A DNA stretch of 64,000 nucleotides from Flavobacteriales bacterium (GTDB lineage: Bacteria; Bacteroidota; Bacteroidia; Flavobacteriales_C; GCA-002722245). The stretch covers positions 124,001-188,000 of the forward strand of contig JAHEZM010000003.1 in NCBI GenBank assembly GCA_023251075.1, read 5' to 3'. The notes under the pieces are model-generated. The model worked only from the letters and a program-made list of their open reading frames with translations. It searched no databases and had not been told where the DNA came from. Positions 26,552-35,665 of this stretch are shown here, piece after piece. Made by a program: the position numbers and the translations under genes. The first letter of the stretch is position 1. Each line of letters starts with the position of its first letter.

Positions 26552-26652
26552 AGTATTTCAAATTCATTAAATAACAGTTATTCTAAAAAGAAGAAACCCA
26601 TTATTCAACGGGCGATTTTTTTTATTACATTGCCCCGATAAATTATAATATT

Positions 26653-27003
26653 ATGTCAGAATTTCCTCCTTGTCCGAAATGCAAATCTCCTTTCACTTAC
26701 GATTCAGGAATGTTTTTAACTTGTCCGGAATGCGGTCATGAATGGACTGCCGAAGAAGCCACGGTTGAAGAAACTGTAAGCGATGACACCATGGTAGTTA
26801 AGGATAGTAATGGTGCCATTTTGCAAGATGGAGATTCAGTTGTCGTGATAAAAGATTTACCAGTAAAAGGATATTCTAAAAGTATCAAGGCCGGCACAAA
26901 AGTGAAAAACATTCGCCTGGTGGAAGGAGATCACAATATCGATTGTAAAGTAGATGGTTTTGGCTCAATGGCTTTGAAATCTATTTTTGTGAAGAAGGCG
27001 TAA
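26653..27003 (+). CDS. PhnA/YjdM family zinc-ribbon protein
   Basis: 116 residues. A zinc ribbon with CPKC (8-11) and CPEC (24-27), then a KOW-like beta domain: [43 protein letters not shown], ending [20 protein letters not shown]. This is the complete PhnA/YjdM layout at its normal length. Despite the historical name it is not required for phosphonate use, and its role is unsettled. Stands alone on the plus strand. Confidence 0.95.
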   Translation: MSEFPPCPKCKSPFTYDSGMFLTCPECGHEWTAEEATVEETVSDDTMVVKDSNGAILQDGDSVVVIKDLPVKGYSKSIKAGTKVKNIRLVEGDHNIDCKVDGFGSMALKSIFVKKA

Positions 27004-27069
27004 AAGTTTCGAAAAACAAATTACAGTTTTATAAGTTTTTCTTATGGTCCTATTTATCGAAATAGCAGC

Positions 27070-28140
27070 ATGAACAAATTTCATTTAAAAGGATTAAATA
27101 CCTATCGTGCATTTGCTGCTTTAATTGTGATCATCGGACACACCGAAATGTTTAAAAAGAAATATGGTTTTAAGAATGCTTTGGAATTCGATTTTTTTAA
27201 GTTTACCGGACAACATGTTGGTGTTGTATTGTTTTTTGCTTTAAGCGGATTTTTAATCACCTTGTTGTTGCTTAAAGAAAAAGAAAAGCACCATTCTTTT
27301 AGTTTAAAAAAATTCTATTTAAGAAGAATATTCAGAGTTTGGCCGCTGTATTATTTGGTGCTCATTTTAGGTTTTTTCTTATTGAATTATTCTCCTTCAT
27401 TAACTACTGCTTTATTGTGCGCAACTATTTTTCCAAACGTAGCACATGCTTTACATATGGGGTGGACGGCGAGTCCACAACTATGGTCGATTGGTGTAGA
27501 AGAACAATTTTATATTGCCTGGCCCTGGTTATTGAAAATTGAAAAGCATCTACTATTGGTGTTTGTTTCTTTCTTTTTATTCTTCGCATTTCTTCCACAT
27601 TTTTTGGTGCCTTTTTTATCGCGGTTTAATGTGGCCAGTTCACTCATTGATTTTTTAGGCGAATTTTTTTACGGTACTAAATTTCATTGTATGGCAGCTG
27701 GTGGAATTTTTGCATTACTTTACCATCAAAAACATTTCGTTGTTGATTGGTTAAACAGAAATATTTGGGCAAGCTATTTTTTTGTGCTGCTACCCTTTGT
27801 ACTTTGGTTTGCAGCAGTACATATTCCTTTTTTTACAGATGAAATGTATGCTTTGCTTTTTGCCATCTCTATATTGCTTATTTCCACCAATACAAAACTC
27901 ATAAACATCGACTATAGCATTCCCAATTATTTGGGGAAAATTTCTTTTGGTTTGTATATGTATCACTGGATCATTTTAGAACTTATTTTTAGAAATAATT
28001 GGATACACGTGAATACTTATTTCCGTTTCAATATCATATTATATACCCTTGTATTAGCTGTTACAATAGGTGTTTCATCATTTTCATATCATTTTATAGA
28101 GAAGAGGTTTTTACGAATAAAAGAGAAGTACAGCAGATAA
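27070..28140 (+). CDS. Acyltransferase 3 family membrane protein
   Basis: 356 residues, about ten TM helices. LKGLNTYRAFAALIVIIGHT carries the conserved first-helix His (H24). GVVLFFALSGFLITLLLLKE, FYLRRIFRVWPLYYLVLIL and SPQLWSIGVEEQFYIAWPWL are the classic OafA/YrhL-type signatures, with the catalytic-loop R-x-x-R-I-x-P-like and E-E-Q-F-Y positions intact. It is a better match to the canonical family than the paralogue at 3841-4920. It probably O-acetylates a surface glycan; no glycan operon is adjacent. Confidence 0.93.
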   Translation: MNKFHLKGLNTYRAFAALIVIIGHTEMFKKKYGFKNALEFDFFKFTGQHVGVVLFFALSGFLITLLLLKEKEKHHSFSLKKFYLRRIFRVWPLYYLVLILGFFLLNYSPSLTTALLCATIFPNVAHALHMGWTASPQLWSIGVEEQFYIAWPWLLKIEKHLLLVFVSFFLFFAFLPHFLVPFLSRFNVASSLIDFLGEFFYGTKFHCMAAGGIFALLYHQKHFVVDWLNRNIWASYFFVLLPFVLWFAAVHIPFFTDEMYALLFAISILLISTNTKLINIDYSIPNYLGKISFGLYMYHWIILELIFRNNWIHVNTYFRFNIILYTLVLAVTIGVSSFSYHFIEKRFLRIKEKYSR

Positions 28141-28154
28141 ATCTGTTAAATAGA

Positions 28155-28176
28155 AAAACACATTTTGTTGTGTTTT
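28155..28176. terminator. Bidirectional hairpin between convergent acyltransferase and desaturase genes
   Basis: AAAACACA (28155-28162) pairs with TGTGTTTT (28169-28176) around a 6-nt loop. The flanking A and T runs allow use on both strands. Confidence 0.6.
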
Positions 28177-28207
28177 AGTGGGAAAAACCATTGGTCCCTT
28201 AATTTTG

Positions 28208-29344
28208 TTAATCGTTATTTTGTTGAATGCTGTGCTGTGTAAGAATTACATCAGCACTATTTTTTAAGTGTTTTAGATGCGAAGAAATTCCTTCAAAAAA
28301 AGTGAATGATTTGTACCAATCTACTTTGTTCTCTTCTAATGTTTCTTTAATGATGGCTGTTAGTGCGCGATAATGAACGTGGCATGTATCTGGAAATAAA
28401 TGATGCGCCACATGCAAGTTGAATCCTCCAAAAATAAAATTCGCCACCCGACTGTCTGGATTAAAATCAATGGTAGTAATAATTTGATGTTTTGTCCATG
28501 TGTCGTTTATTAAACCAGCCGATTCATCCGCCTGTACATAGTCAACTTCTTCAACATGATGAGAAACATAAGATAGGTACGACAATCCTAGTGAAACGAA
28601 CAGGTGCGCAATAACGAACGCACCTATAATTTGTGTTAGCGAAAAAACATCGCTACATAAATGGGCAGGTAATACAATGAAATTAATGAAGTAGAAAAAT
28701 TTAATGAAAATAACTTTTGTGAATTCAATTATCGGAGTTTTTCTGTTGTTAAATTCAAAACGATTTTTATCAAAAAAATAAGCGAAATCAACATAAAAAA
28801 GCCATAGTAATGAAAAGGTTAAATAAAGAAAAGAGGCGTAAATATGCTGATATTTATGAATTTTATGAGATTTTTGTTTTGGGTCAAGCAGGAAAAAACT
28901 GGTGATTTCTAATTCAGAATCATGATTGTAAACATTAGGGTAAATATGATGAAGGTGGTTGTGTTTCACTTGCCAGAAGTACCCACTCATACCGTTAATT
29001 GCAAAAATGAATTGAATAATAAAATTGTCGGTTTTTTTATTTCCTGTCACACAATGATGCGCAGCATCATGACCTATGTTTAAGCCCACAATCAACAAGG
29101 AAACAAATAATACAATATAGCAGAGAATCAGCAACAAAAAAGTAGATACATACACGATGCCGTAGTATGCGGCAGCAGCGAGGGTTAGCATGGAAAGTAA
29201 TTTAAACCAAAGAAAGGCATTTGCATTTTTCCCGCTTTTTTGAGTAAAAAAATATTTTTCAGATTTTAATTTAATCTGCTTGAATATAAGATCTGTCGTA
29301 TCTTTCGATTCATATTTTAGTTTTTTCTTTTTAATAGAATCCAT
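28208..29344 (-). CDS. Acyl-lipid/acyl-CoA fatty acid desaturase (front-end type)
   Basis: 378 residues from the ATG at 29344; the longer frame to 29410 adds no domain. The three histidine boxes are complete: NIGHDAAHHC, VKHNHLHHIYPN and LHVAHHLFPDTCHVHY. Four TM helices are arranged in two pairs. The long third box (H-x-x-HH with following CHVHY) is typical of the delta-5/delta-6 and linoleoyl-CoA type desaturases common in Bacteroidetes. There is no fused cytochrome b5 domain, so an external electron donor is needed. Separate from the shorter desaturase-like protein at 8035. Confidence 0.93.
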   Translation of the reverse strand: MDSIKKKKLKYESKDTTDLIFKQIKLKSEKYFFTQKSGKNANAFLWFKLLSMLTLAAAAYYGIVYVSTFLLLILCYIVLFVSLLIVGLNIGHDAAHHCVTGNKKTDNFIIQFIFAINGMSGYFWQVKHNHLHHIYPNVYNHDSELEITSFFLLDPKQKSHKIHKYQHIYASFLYLTFSLLWLFYVDFAYFFDKNRFEFNNRKTPIIEFTKVIFIKFFYFINFIVLPAHLCSDVFSLTQIIGAFVIAHLFVSLGLSYLSYVSHHVEEVDYVQADESAGLINDTWTKHQIITTIDFNPDSRVANFIFGGFNLHVAHHLFPDTCHVHYRALTAIIKETLEENKVDWYKSFTFFEGISSHLKHLKNSADVILTQHSIQQNND

Positions 29345-29524
29345 ATAAGGAATTGTGTGCTGTTGGTTTGTGAAATTAGCAATACATAATGAAAAACAAA
29401 ATATTAACACAGGTGTAGGGGTGAAAATGCAGCGTTTGGCCAGTGGGTCAAGTTTATTCAGTCAATTCATTATTATTTCCATATTTTATTTTCTCTTCTT
29501 TCATCAACTGTCATATACTTGAGT

Positions 29525-30724
29525 ATGTTATTAGTTAGTATTGGAAATAGAACAAACACTGTTTTAGTAATTTGGAAAACATCGTTACTTATTTTTTTCG
29601 TACTAGTTGTTTGTTATAGTTCTTATTCACAAAACCTAGTACCCAACGGAAGTTTTGAACTTAAATCGGCTTGTCCCACTTATGCTTTTCAGGCCAATAA
29701 AATTATTTCCTGGTATGATTTACCCATGCATCAAGGCACTGTGGATTACTTCGATGTATGCGCTACAAACGTAATCGCGCAAGTACCTGTGAACTATATG
29801 GGCAGCGAGATAGCGGCCTCAGGAAATTCGTACATAGGATTAATTACTTACGGAGCGAACACCAATAATCGAGAGTATTTGGAAACCAAACTTGTATCGC
29901 CAATGACTGCCGGAGTGGAGTATGTAGTTTCATTCAAATATTCAGTTGCTGAGGAATGTAAAAATGCCTGCGCAAATTTTGGAGTGTACTTTTCTACAAC
30001 ACAAGCACAAGGAACCTACAACAACGGCCCTATACCAGTTTCAGCTCAATTAAGCACTTTGTCGATTGATACTAATAAATCAGGATGGTCTACTATTAGT
30101 TGGAATTATATAGCGGCAGGAGGGGAGGAATACGTAACATTAGGAAATTTTCTAGATGACGTAAATTCTACTGTTCAGGTGTTAAATGCAGGCTCTGGCA
30201 GTTATGGATATATTTATATTGATGATGTCTCCATTGAACAAATTAAATGCACCCTTCAAGTTAATTTAGGAAATGACAGTTCATTGTGCTTTGGTAAAAC
30301 TTTAATATTAGATGCAAGCACTAAAGATGCTCAATACTTATGGTCTGATAATTCAACCGACTCCATTTTAACCACTGGTTCGGAAGGTAACTATTGGGTT
30401 AAAGTAACGGTGGGTAATTGTGAGGCATTTGATACAGTTACCATCAAATTCTTAAATTGCGCAGTATTGAAATTGCCTAATGTTTTTACGCCAAATAATG
30501 ATGGATTTAACGATTATTTTTCTCCAATTGTTAGCAATCAAATAGCATCAATGCGAACTACAATTTATGATAGGTGGGGGGTAAAATTATATGAAACAGA
30601 TAATCCATTGATTGAATGGGATGGTCAAAATCATTCAGCTGGTACTTATTTTTGGGTTGTAAATTATATTAATCTGGAGGGTGTCAATAAGACCTTAAAT
30701 GGTTGTGTGACGATCATCAGGTGA
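29525..30724 (+). CDS. T9SS-secreted protein with CHU_C sorting domain
   Basis: 399 residues from the ATG at 29525, preferred over an upstream TTG. The signal peptide ends VCYSSYSQN. The body starts NLVPNGSFELKSACPTYAFQ and continues as a jelly-roll beta-sandwich (NPNGSFE-type carbohydrate-binding-like fold) to DDVSIEQIKC. One Ig-like repeat (LGNDSSLCFGKTLILDAST) and the type B sorting domain LPNVFTPNNDGFNDYF ... YDRWGVKLYE ... GTYFWVVNY close the protein. Probably cell-surface or released; ligand unknown. Confidence 0.9.
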   Translation: MLLVSIGNRTNTVLVIWKTSLLIFFVLVVCYSSYSQNLVPNGSFELKSACPTYAFQANKIISWYDLPMHQGTVDYFDVCATNVIAQVPVNYMGSEIAASGNSYIGLITYGANTNNREYLETKLVSPMTAGVEYVVSFKYSVAEECKNACANFGVYFSTTQAQGTYNNGPIPVSAQLSTLSIDTNKSGWSTISWNYIAAGGEEYVTLGNFLDDVNSTVQVLNAGSGSYGYIYIDDVSIEQIKCTLQVNLGNDSSLCFGKTLILDASTKDAQYLWSDNSTDSILTTGSEGNYWVKVTVGNCEAFDTVTIKFLNCAVLKLPNVFTPNNDGFNDYFSPIVSNQIASMRTTIYDRWGVKLYETDNPLIEWDGQNHSAGTYFWVVNYINLEGVNKTLNGCVTIIR

Positions 30725-30901
30725 AGTCATCATCATCTGCCTTTGTAACAGAATAGCAAATCAAATATTTTCTTTTTTAACCATACAGACACAGAATTTT
30801 ACACATTATTTTCAAAATTTCAATATACTTTTCGAGCTGATCAAACGTCTATTGAATAGAACGCTATACAAGATCATTCTATTCACTTTAAATTTTTAGC
30901 T

Positions 30902-31237
30902 ATGAGAGTGCTGATATTAAATGACGATAAATTCTTTTTGGATAAAGCAAGAAGATATTTTTTCAAAAGAGGATTCCAAATTCACTTGGGGGATAATGGT
31001 GTGGATGGTTTAGTTTATATCGTAAATTATCAACCTGAAGTTATCATCACTAATATACATTTGAATGCTCTTAGCGGAATAGATTTATACCGCTTGGTAA
31101 AAAGTAAAAGTAACTTTAGTGGAAAATTTTATTTCATTAGAAATGAAAATGATGATGATGAATTTGATTGCGATAATGAGCGACATAAAATTTATTCAGA
31201 GAAAACAGCCTTCAATAAAATTTTACTTTTTTTGTAG
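30902..31237 (+). CDS. Degenerate response-regulator receiver domain protein
   Basis: 111 residues that follow the CheY-like pattern: MRVLILNDDKFFLDKARRYF (acidic pair D8, D9), then YQPEVIITNIHLNALSGIDL, and KTAFNKILLFL at the end. The phospho-acceptor Asp expected in VIITDIHLPALSG is Asn51, and the conserved Pro is Asn55. The segment after the fourth strand (NENDDDEFDCDNE) is abnormally acidic. It therefore cannot be phosphorylated at the usual site, so it is either a pseudo-receiver signalling by binding or a decaying gene. No partner kinase is adjacent. Confidence 0.75.
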   Translation: MRVLILNDDKFFLDKARRYFFKRGFQIHLGDNGVDGLVYIVNYQPEVIITNIHLNALSGIDLYRLVKSKSNFSGKFYFIRNENDDDEFDCDNERHKIYSEKTAFNKILLFL

Positions 31238-31266
31238 TTAGAGTTGAAAGACGAATAACTAAAAAA

Positions 31267-31644
31267 TCAATTTACTGTAACGTAAATAATTTGTTTTTTT
31301 GATGGAGGAAGAGTATCGGGATCAAATGGATGGCGGTAAATCATCACAATACTATCATTCCCTTTTTGTGTTCCTTCAAAAACAAAAGAGTCGATTCTTT
31401 TGCCTCCGCTTACACCCCCATTAGGGCAATCAGTGTGGCTCGATTTAATCATTTTTAAATGATCATTCGGCGAGTTTTTCCATTGCCATTGTGTACCGCA
31501 ACCCTGACAATTTTCAAGATCGAAGCTCAAGCGATCTTTCACGTTTATAGTGTATGAATCTTTGGGTAAATTGGGCGCACTACATTCTTTATGACACGAA
31601 GAAAAAACCAGAATTGCGCAAATAAAAAGTAATAATTTTTTCAT
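31267..31644 (-). CDS. Lipoprotein resembling chagasin-type (I42) protease inhibitors
   Basis: 125 residues with a lipoprotein signal (LFICAILVFSSC). The mature sequence has the three loop regions of chagasin/ICP-like inhibitors in order: a Gly-containing loop before WQWK (NCQGCGTQWQW), a GG loop (GGVSGGKRIDSFVFEG) and a terminal R-x-P-F segment (VMIYRHPFDPD). Chagasins block papain-like cysteine proteases. The canonical NPTTG loop is altered here by two cysteines, so activity is uncertain. Assignment is by pattern, not alignment. Confidence 0.6.
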   Translation of the reverse strand: MKKLLLFICAILVFSSCHKECSAPNLPKDSYTINVKDRLSFDLENCQGCGTQWQWKNSPNDHLKMIKSSHTDCPNGGVSGGKRIDSFVFEGTQKGNDSIVMIYRHPFDPDTLPPSKKQIIYVTVN

Positions 31645-31798
31645 GTATTGGAAGATAACCTGATTGTGTTATCAACCAAAAATAAAATATCATAAAAATA
31701 ACTATGTGAATGAAGTTTATAGAAAGCTGAATAATTGAATGTGTTCCACTTCTTAAATAATTATAGTTTATCCCGTTCCTCTGGTAAACAAATAATAA

Positions 31799-32239
31799 TT
31801 ATTTAGCGATTGAAGGGCTAACGATTGCATTATTATCTGGTTTTGTAGTACTTGTGCTAGTTCCTTCAACACCACCAGTAGGAGGATTAGGAATTATTGG
31901 CCTGTCGGTAGTGCCTATTATTGGTTCAGTGGAAATTAAAATAAACTCCCATTTTCCTAAATTTTTTGTCAGTTTGTAAGTGAGCTCTTTGCCGGGAATT
32001 ACTTTCACATTTCCTTTTATGGAATCTAAATTTGAATCTGAAAAAAGTACTGAGAATTTTAACGATGTATCGGCGATGGCAGTAATTTCAACATTTGTTT
32101 CAGCAATACTATTTTGTTTTATTCCTTTAACGAAAACAAAAATATTCCCATCTCCAGAAGCAATAATCACATTTCCTCCCTGACCAAAAGATGCTGCACT
32201 ACAGAACATGGTGGCCATTATTAGTATTTTATTGAGCAT
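31799..32239 (-). CDS. Exported protein related to the N-terminal domain of DUF4476 proteins
   Basis: 146 residues; signal peptide ending CSAASFGQG. The domain from VIIASGDGNIFVFVKGIKQN to VLFSDSNLDSIKGNVKVIPG matches the N-terminal beta domain that I recall in front of DUF4476 in Bacteroidetes (pattern 'sedG..f.l.vNG..qN...... v...'). The DUF4476 domain itself is absent. A Pro/Thr/Ser-rich tail (PNPPTGGVEGTSTSTTKPDN) follows. Function unknown. Confidence 0.55.
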   Translation of the reverse strand: MLNKILIMATMFCSAASFGQGGNVIIASGDGNIFVFVKGIKQNSIAETNVEITAIADTSLKFSVLFSDSNLDSIKGNVKVIPGKELTYKLTKNLGKWEFILISTEPIIGTTDRPIIPNPPTGGVEGTSTSTTKPDNNAIVSPSIAK

Positions 32240-32598
32240 ATAAATTGATTTTTAATTACTGAACAAAGTCGTAGTGCTTTTACCGAAATAAAAGGAAAAA
32301 GTTTCTTGTGTGCCGCTAAGTTACAAACATAGTGGAGCAGGGAATTGAAAATGCACAAAACTAATTATGCTCCGCTTAGCATGCCTTTTCTTTTCGCTAA
32401 GCGGTCTTAGCATTTAAGGGTTTTGCCTTGCTAATATAAAAAATAAGCCGAAGTTTGTGGAGTGGAAGAATCGCTTAGATTTGATATTAAGAGGAGAAAG
32501 GAACTTTCGGTTTTAGAAAATGCAGCCTAAGCGAGGCAAGGATATGAATTTTTTCTGATGCGATAGAGTGCTATATTAGGACACTAATTCATGAGGTA
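32240..32598. repeat. 359-bp gene-free stretch with CCGCTAAG palindromes
   Basis: No open frame of interest. It contains an imperfect palindrome CCGCTAAGTT...ATAGTGG (32313-32336) and a longer hairpin CCGCTTAGC / GCTAAGCGG (32372-32404, 15-nt loop), plus GCCTAAGCGAGGCAAGG near 32524. The same core occurs at 34986-35008 and near 37992, so it is a small repeat family. No promoter stands out before the M50-TPR gene. Confidence 0.65.
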
Positions 32599-33760
32599 AT
32601 GTTAAATGAATACCCTTTTCTTACAATTATTTGCATTGTTGCTTTAACGCATCCCATTACCGTGTTTGTACATGAAATGGGACATGCAATTGCAATGTTA
32701 TTTTTAACAAGAGATAAGGTCATCGTTTTTCTGGGTTCTTATGGAGATAAATCAAATAGTTTTAGAATTAAAATCGGATTATTAGAGATCTGGTTTTTTA
32801 AGAATCCTTTAATATGGAAGTCGGGACTTTGTGTTCCTCCTCAAAAAGAGATCTCTCTTAATAAACAGATTATTTATACGCTTATGGGGCCATGCGCCTC
32901 TTTTATATTAGCATTGCTAGCTTGCTTGCCTATTACTTTGATTTTTCAACAATGGGAGAATTTGCCATTTTTATTTTTTTGTTATCTGCCGTATATGATT
33001 TATTCCAAAATTTAATTCCCAATGAACGACAAATTGTATTGAGTGATGGTACGATAACTTATAATGATGGCGCGCAATTGGGCTTCCTGTTTTTACTCAA
33101 AAGAATTTCCCGAAGTAAGATAAATCCACTACAATTATACAACGACAAAAAATATGCTGAAGCCTCGGAAGAGTTTCAGAAAATTATACAGAAGGGATAT
33201 AAACGCGATTTCATTTATGGCTTGCTATTAAGCTCTTTATTACAAATTTGTGATTATAAAAAAGCGAAAATAGTAGCCGATGAATATCTAGAATTAAAGC
33301 CTAAAAGCGCTAACGATTATGTAAACATCGGTTTAGTCAATTCGTTTCTTGATTTTCATGATACGGCCCTCGAATGCTATGAAATGGCTTTGAAAGTAAA
33401 TTCAGAAAATGTGTTTGCACTTAACAATATCGGCTTCACTTATAACAATATGGGAAAATATGAAGAAGCAATTCAACTCATGGATAAATTGCTTGTTCTT
33501 GATCCCAATTTTTCACATGCCTATAGCAACAGAGGATTGGCAAAAATAAAAATAGGCATATTAGAAAGTGGACTGGAAGATTTAAATCATTCTTTAAAAT
33601 TGGATGAAAAAAATGCATACGCCTACAGGCATTTGGGAATTTATCATCTCGAAAAAACGAGAAAGATGAAGCGTTAAAACATTTCAAAAAAGCGAAAGAA
33701 ATAAATCCTTTGGTTTATAAAATTGATGAATTGATTTTAAGTGCAGAAAAGGGTAGTTAG
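32599..33760 (+). pseudogene. Membrane M50-like metalloprotease fused to TPR repeats, two frameshifts
   Basis: Three frames make up one gene. The first (from ATG 32599) has a membrane helix with the zinc motif HEMGH (H25-E26-x-x-H29) and a second conserved-looking membrane segment. It shifts at the 7-T run 32974-32980 into a frame with the end of the membrane domain (FLLSAVYDLFQNLIPN) and about four TPR units (e.g. NNIGFTYNNMGKYEEAIQLM). It then shifts at the 6-A run 33652-33657 into NEKDEALKHFKKAKEINPLV, ending at 33760. A terminator overlaps that stop, supporting the joined reading. Both shifts are single-base at homopolymers: either decay or sequencing error. M50 proteases cleave within the membrane. 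Confidence 0.8.
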
Positions 33761-33779
33761 GTCGCTACCCTTTTTTTTA
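33751..33779 (+). terminator. Terminator overlapping the stop of the M50-TPR gene
   Basis: GGGTAG (33751-33756) pairs with CTACCC (33765-33770), followed by eight T. The restored M50-TPR stop codon (33758-33760) lies in its loop. Confidence 0.85.
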
Positions 33780-33837
33780 TTTCGGGTTTGCGGATTGGAA
33801 TATTTTTTAGTGTGGGAAGGAATGTTATTTTTAAAGG

Positions 33838-34797
33838 ATGAAAAAAGCGATAGATAAAATAGAAGAGATATTTCCTTGTCTACAGATTTATAATCAAGAC
33901 ATATATAGCGGAGAATGGTTATTTAGAGGACAAGGAAATTCTAAATGGAATGTTACTCCCAGTTTTTTAAGAATGATAAAAACCGAAAATGTAGGAATTA
34001 AAAATCTTAAAGAATTTTACAAACTTCATGATAGTAGAGTAGATGAATTCTTTTCTTATTTAGAAGAGCATCAAATACAGCCTTTTCAAAATCCAAAACA
34101 TAAATATTCTATTTCGTTTACTTCACCTTTAGGAAAGAGCAATGACGATTTTATTAAAATTTTATCTGATAAAATTAGCTTGTCCCAGCATTATGGATTG
34201 GAAACTCTTTACGTTGATTGGACAAAAGATCCATTAATAGCGATTTGGTTTGCTATTGAGCAATGGGCTTTTCAGTCAGAGAATGAAAATTTAGTTTTAT
34301 GGATGATTCGGCGCGACCATCATCTATTTTCTCAAGGAACTCATATTCCAATTAAAGTAGAAAAATACAAAGCAACAATTGAGATTATCGAAGAAAGTCC
34401 TACAGCAAAAAAGGGAAATAAGCATTCAACTCTCCAAAAAGGATATTTTTCTGTAGTAAGGATTTGGTCAGATGATTTACAAGAAAAATCATTAGAAGAT
34501 ATTCCTTTTGAATGGGTAGAGAAACTATCCAATATTGATGAGCTATTACTTAATAGAGCCATTGCCAATGATATTAAAAATTATGGGGAAGGAGGTTTTA
34601 CAAAAGAATTATTTGAAGAGCATTATCAAAATGTAGGTGACCTTTTTCGACGAGTTGAAATTGATAAAAAGTTAATTCCAGAAATATTAAATGTTTTAAG
34701 AAAAGTATTTGGAAAAGCTGGCTTATATCCTTCTATGCAGGGCTGTGCAAATAACGTAAAACTTAACGCTAAAATTGAAAATAAATTATGTCATTAA
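33838..34797 (+). CDS. FRG-domain protein
   Basis: 319 residues. The FRG signature is clear: GEWLFRGQGNSKWNVTPSFL at 25-44 (F29-R30-G31), LSQHYGLETLYVDWTKDPL in the middle, then IAIWFA, and near the end a conserved FGKAGLYPSMQGCANNVK. FRG domains are a poorly understood ADP-ribosyltransferase-like group found widely in phage defence islands and as toxin-like effectors. No antitoxin or sensor partner is evident next to it. The neighbours are the frameshifted M50-TPR gene upstream and a repeat-rich gap downstream, consistent with a stand-alone accessory gene. Confidence 0.88.
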   Translation: MKKAIDKIEEIFPCLQIYNQDIYSGEWLFRGQGNSKWNVTPSFLRMIKTENVGIKNLKEFYKLHDSRVDEFFSYLEEHQIQPFQNPKHKYSISFTSPLGKSNDDFIKILSDKISLSQHYGLETLYVDWTKDPLIAIWFAIEQWAFQSENENLVLWMIRRDHHLFSQGTHIPIKVEKYKATIEIIEESPTAKKGNKHSTLQKGYFSVVRIWSDDLQEKSLEDIPFEWVEKLSNIDELLLNRAIANDIKNYGEGGFTKELFEEHYQNVGDLFRRVEIDKKLIPEILNVLRKVFGKAGLYPSMQGCANNVKLNAKIENKLCH

Positions 34798-34898
34798 TCC
34801 TTTGGAATTACTTTGTCGTTTTTGAAAAAGATTTAGAAAATCTTTCTCCGCCTCGTGAAGATAGCATAGCATAACTTTACGAAACTAAATAATTGCAT

Positions 34899-35008
34899 GG
34901 AAGTTTTTAACTTCCTTTTTCTGCCAAAAAAACATTGTGTTTTAATGTAAGAAGTTGAAAACTTTTATGAGGGTATTTGTGTGTTCCGCTAAGTTGAAAA
35001 CTTAGCGG
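34899..35008. repeat. Hairpin cluster between convergent genes (includes CCGCTAAGTT palindrome)
   Basis: GGAAGTT-TTT-AACTTCC (34899-34915) followed by TTTTT can end the FRG transcript. A second perfect hairpin with 10-bp arms, CCGCTAAGTT / AACTTAGCGG (34986-35008, loop GAA), belongs to the repeat family seen at 32313 and 32372. The rest of 34798-35040 shows nothing coding. Confidence 0.75.
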
Positions 35009-35040
35009 GGCAGAGGTGGCGGGGGGTCAAAGCAAAGATA

Positions 35041-35664
35041 CTATTGGAAGGTAATACTCTTTTTATAATTTTGAAATTTTAGAATGATTTCTAGATTTTC
35101 AGATTTTTCTTTTCGATGAATCGAAAACACTTCGTCAAATTTTCTCAAAATTTCATATGTTCCTTTTCTAATATCTATCACTCCAAGATTTGATTTAGTA
35201 TCAGGGAAAACATGTTCTTGAACAATTAGCTTATCGCCAAGTAAATACATTATAGGAGAAAAGTATTTATCATTTATTTCTTCTATTTCTACTGAACAAT
35301 CAAAATACCCTATATATTCAAGGTCATCGTCAAACAATTTTGTCTCATACTTCTTTTCAAGTATATCCATAGCTTCTTCGGATTCATGTAAAAAATGAAA
35401 TTCAATTGTAGTGGATCCGATGCAAAATAAATGATTATTTACTTTTATCTTTTCCTTCTTCTCTTTTCCGATTAATTTATAAATAAAGCCATAGAGAATT
35501 TTATTTCTGAAAAATTCAAAAAATATAAAAAGAGGCGAAAGAAGTATTAAAAGAGGTATTAATATTATAATGAAAGGAAGGAGAACTAATACAAATAATA
35601 CGGAATAATTTTTTCTAAATTTTTCCCAAAATGAATAATCAATATTTACCTCTTTGATAATCAT
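35041..35664 (-). CDS. Membrane-anchored protein of unknown function
   Basis: 207 residues. A very hydrophobic N-terminal region (about residues 21-55, VLFVLVLLPFIIILIPLLIL and following) forms one or two TM helices; the remainder is soluble and acidic, with beta-strand patterning. No family recognised. It begins 1 nt after the stop of the fused dehydrogenase gene, so it is almost certainly co-transcribed with it. Its role relative to that enzyme is unknown. Confidence 0.65.
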   Translation of the reverse strand: MIIKEVNIDYSFWEKFRKNYSVLFVLVLLPFIIILIPLLILLSPLFIFFEFFRNKILYGFIYKLIGKEKKEKIKVNNHLFCIGSTTIEFHFLHESEEAMDILEKKYETKLFDDDLEYIGYFDCSVEIEEINDKYFSPIMYLLGDKLIVQEHVFPDTKSNLGVIDIRKGTYEILRKFDEVFSIHRKEKSENLEIILKFQNYKKSITFQ

Positions 35665-35665
35665 A

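Noticed and set aside
26600-26650. Possible terminator CCC...GGG plus T run before the PhnA gene
   Set aside because: Only three base pairs can be formed with confidence.
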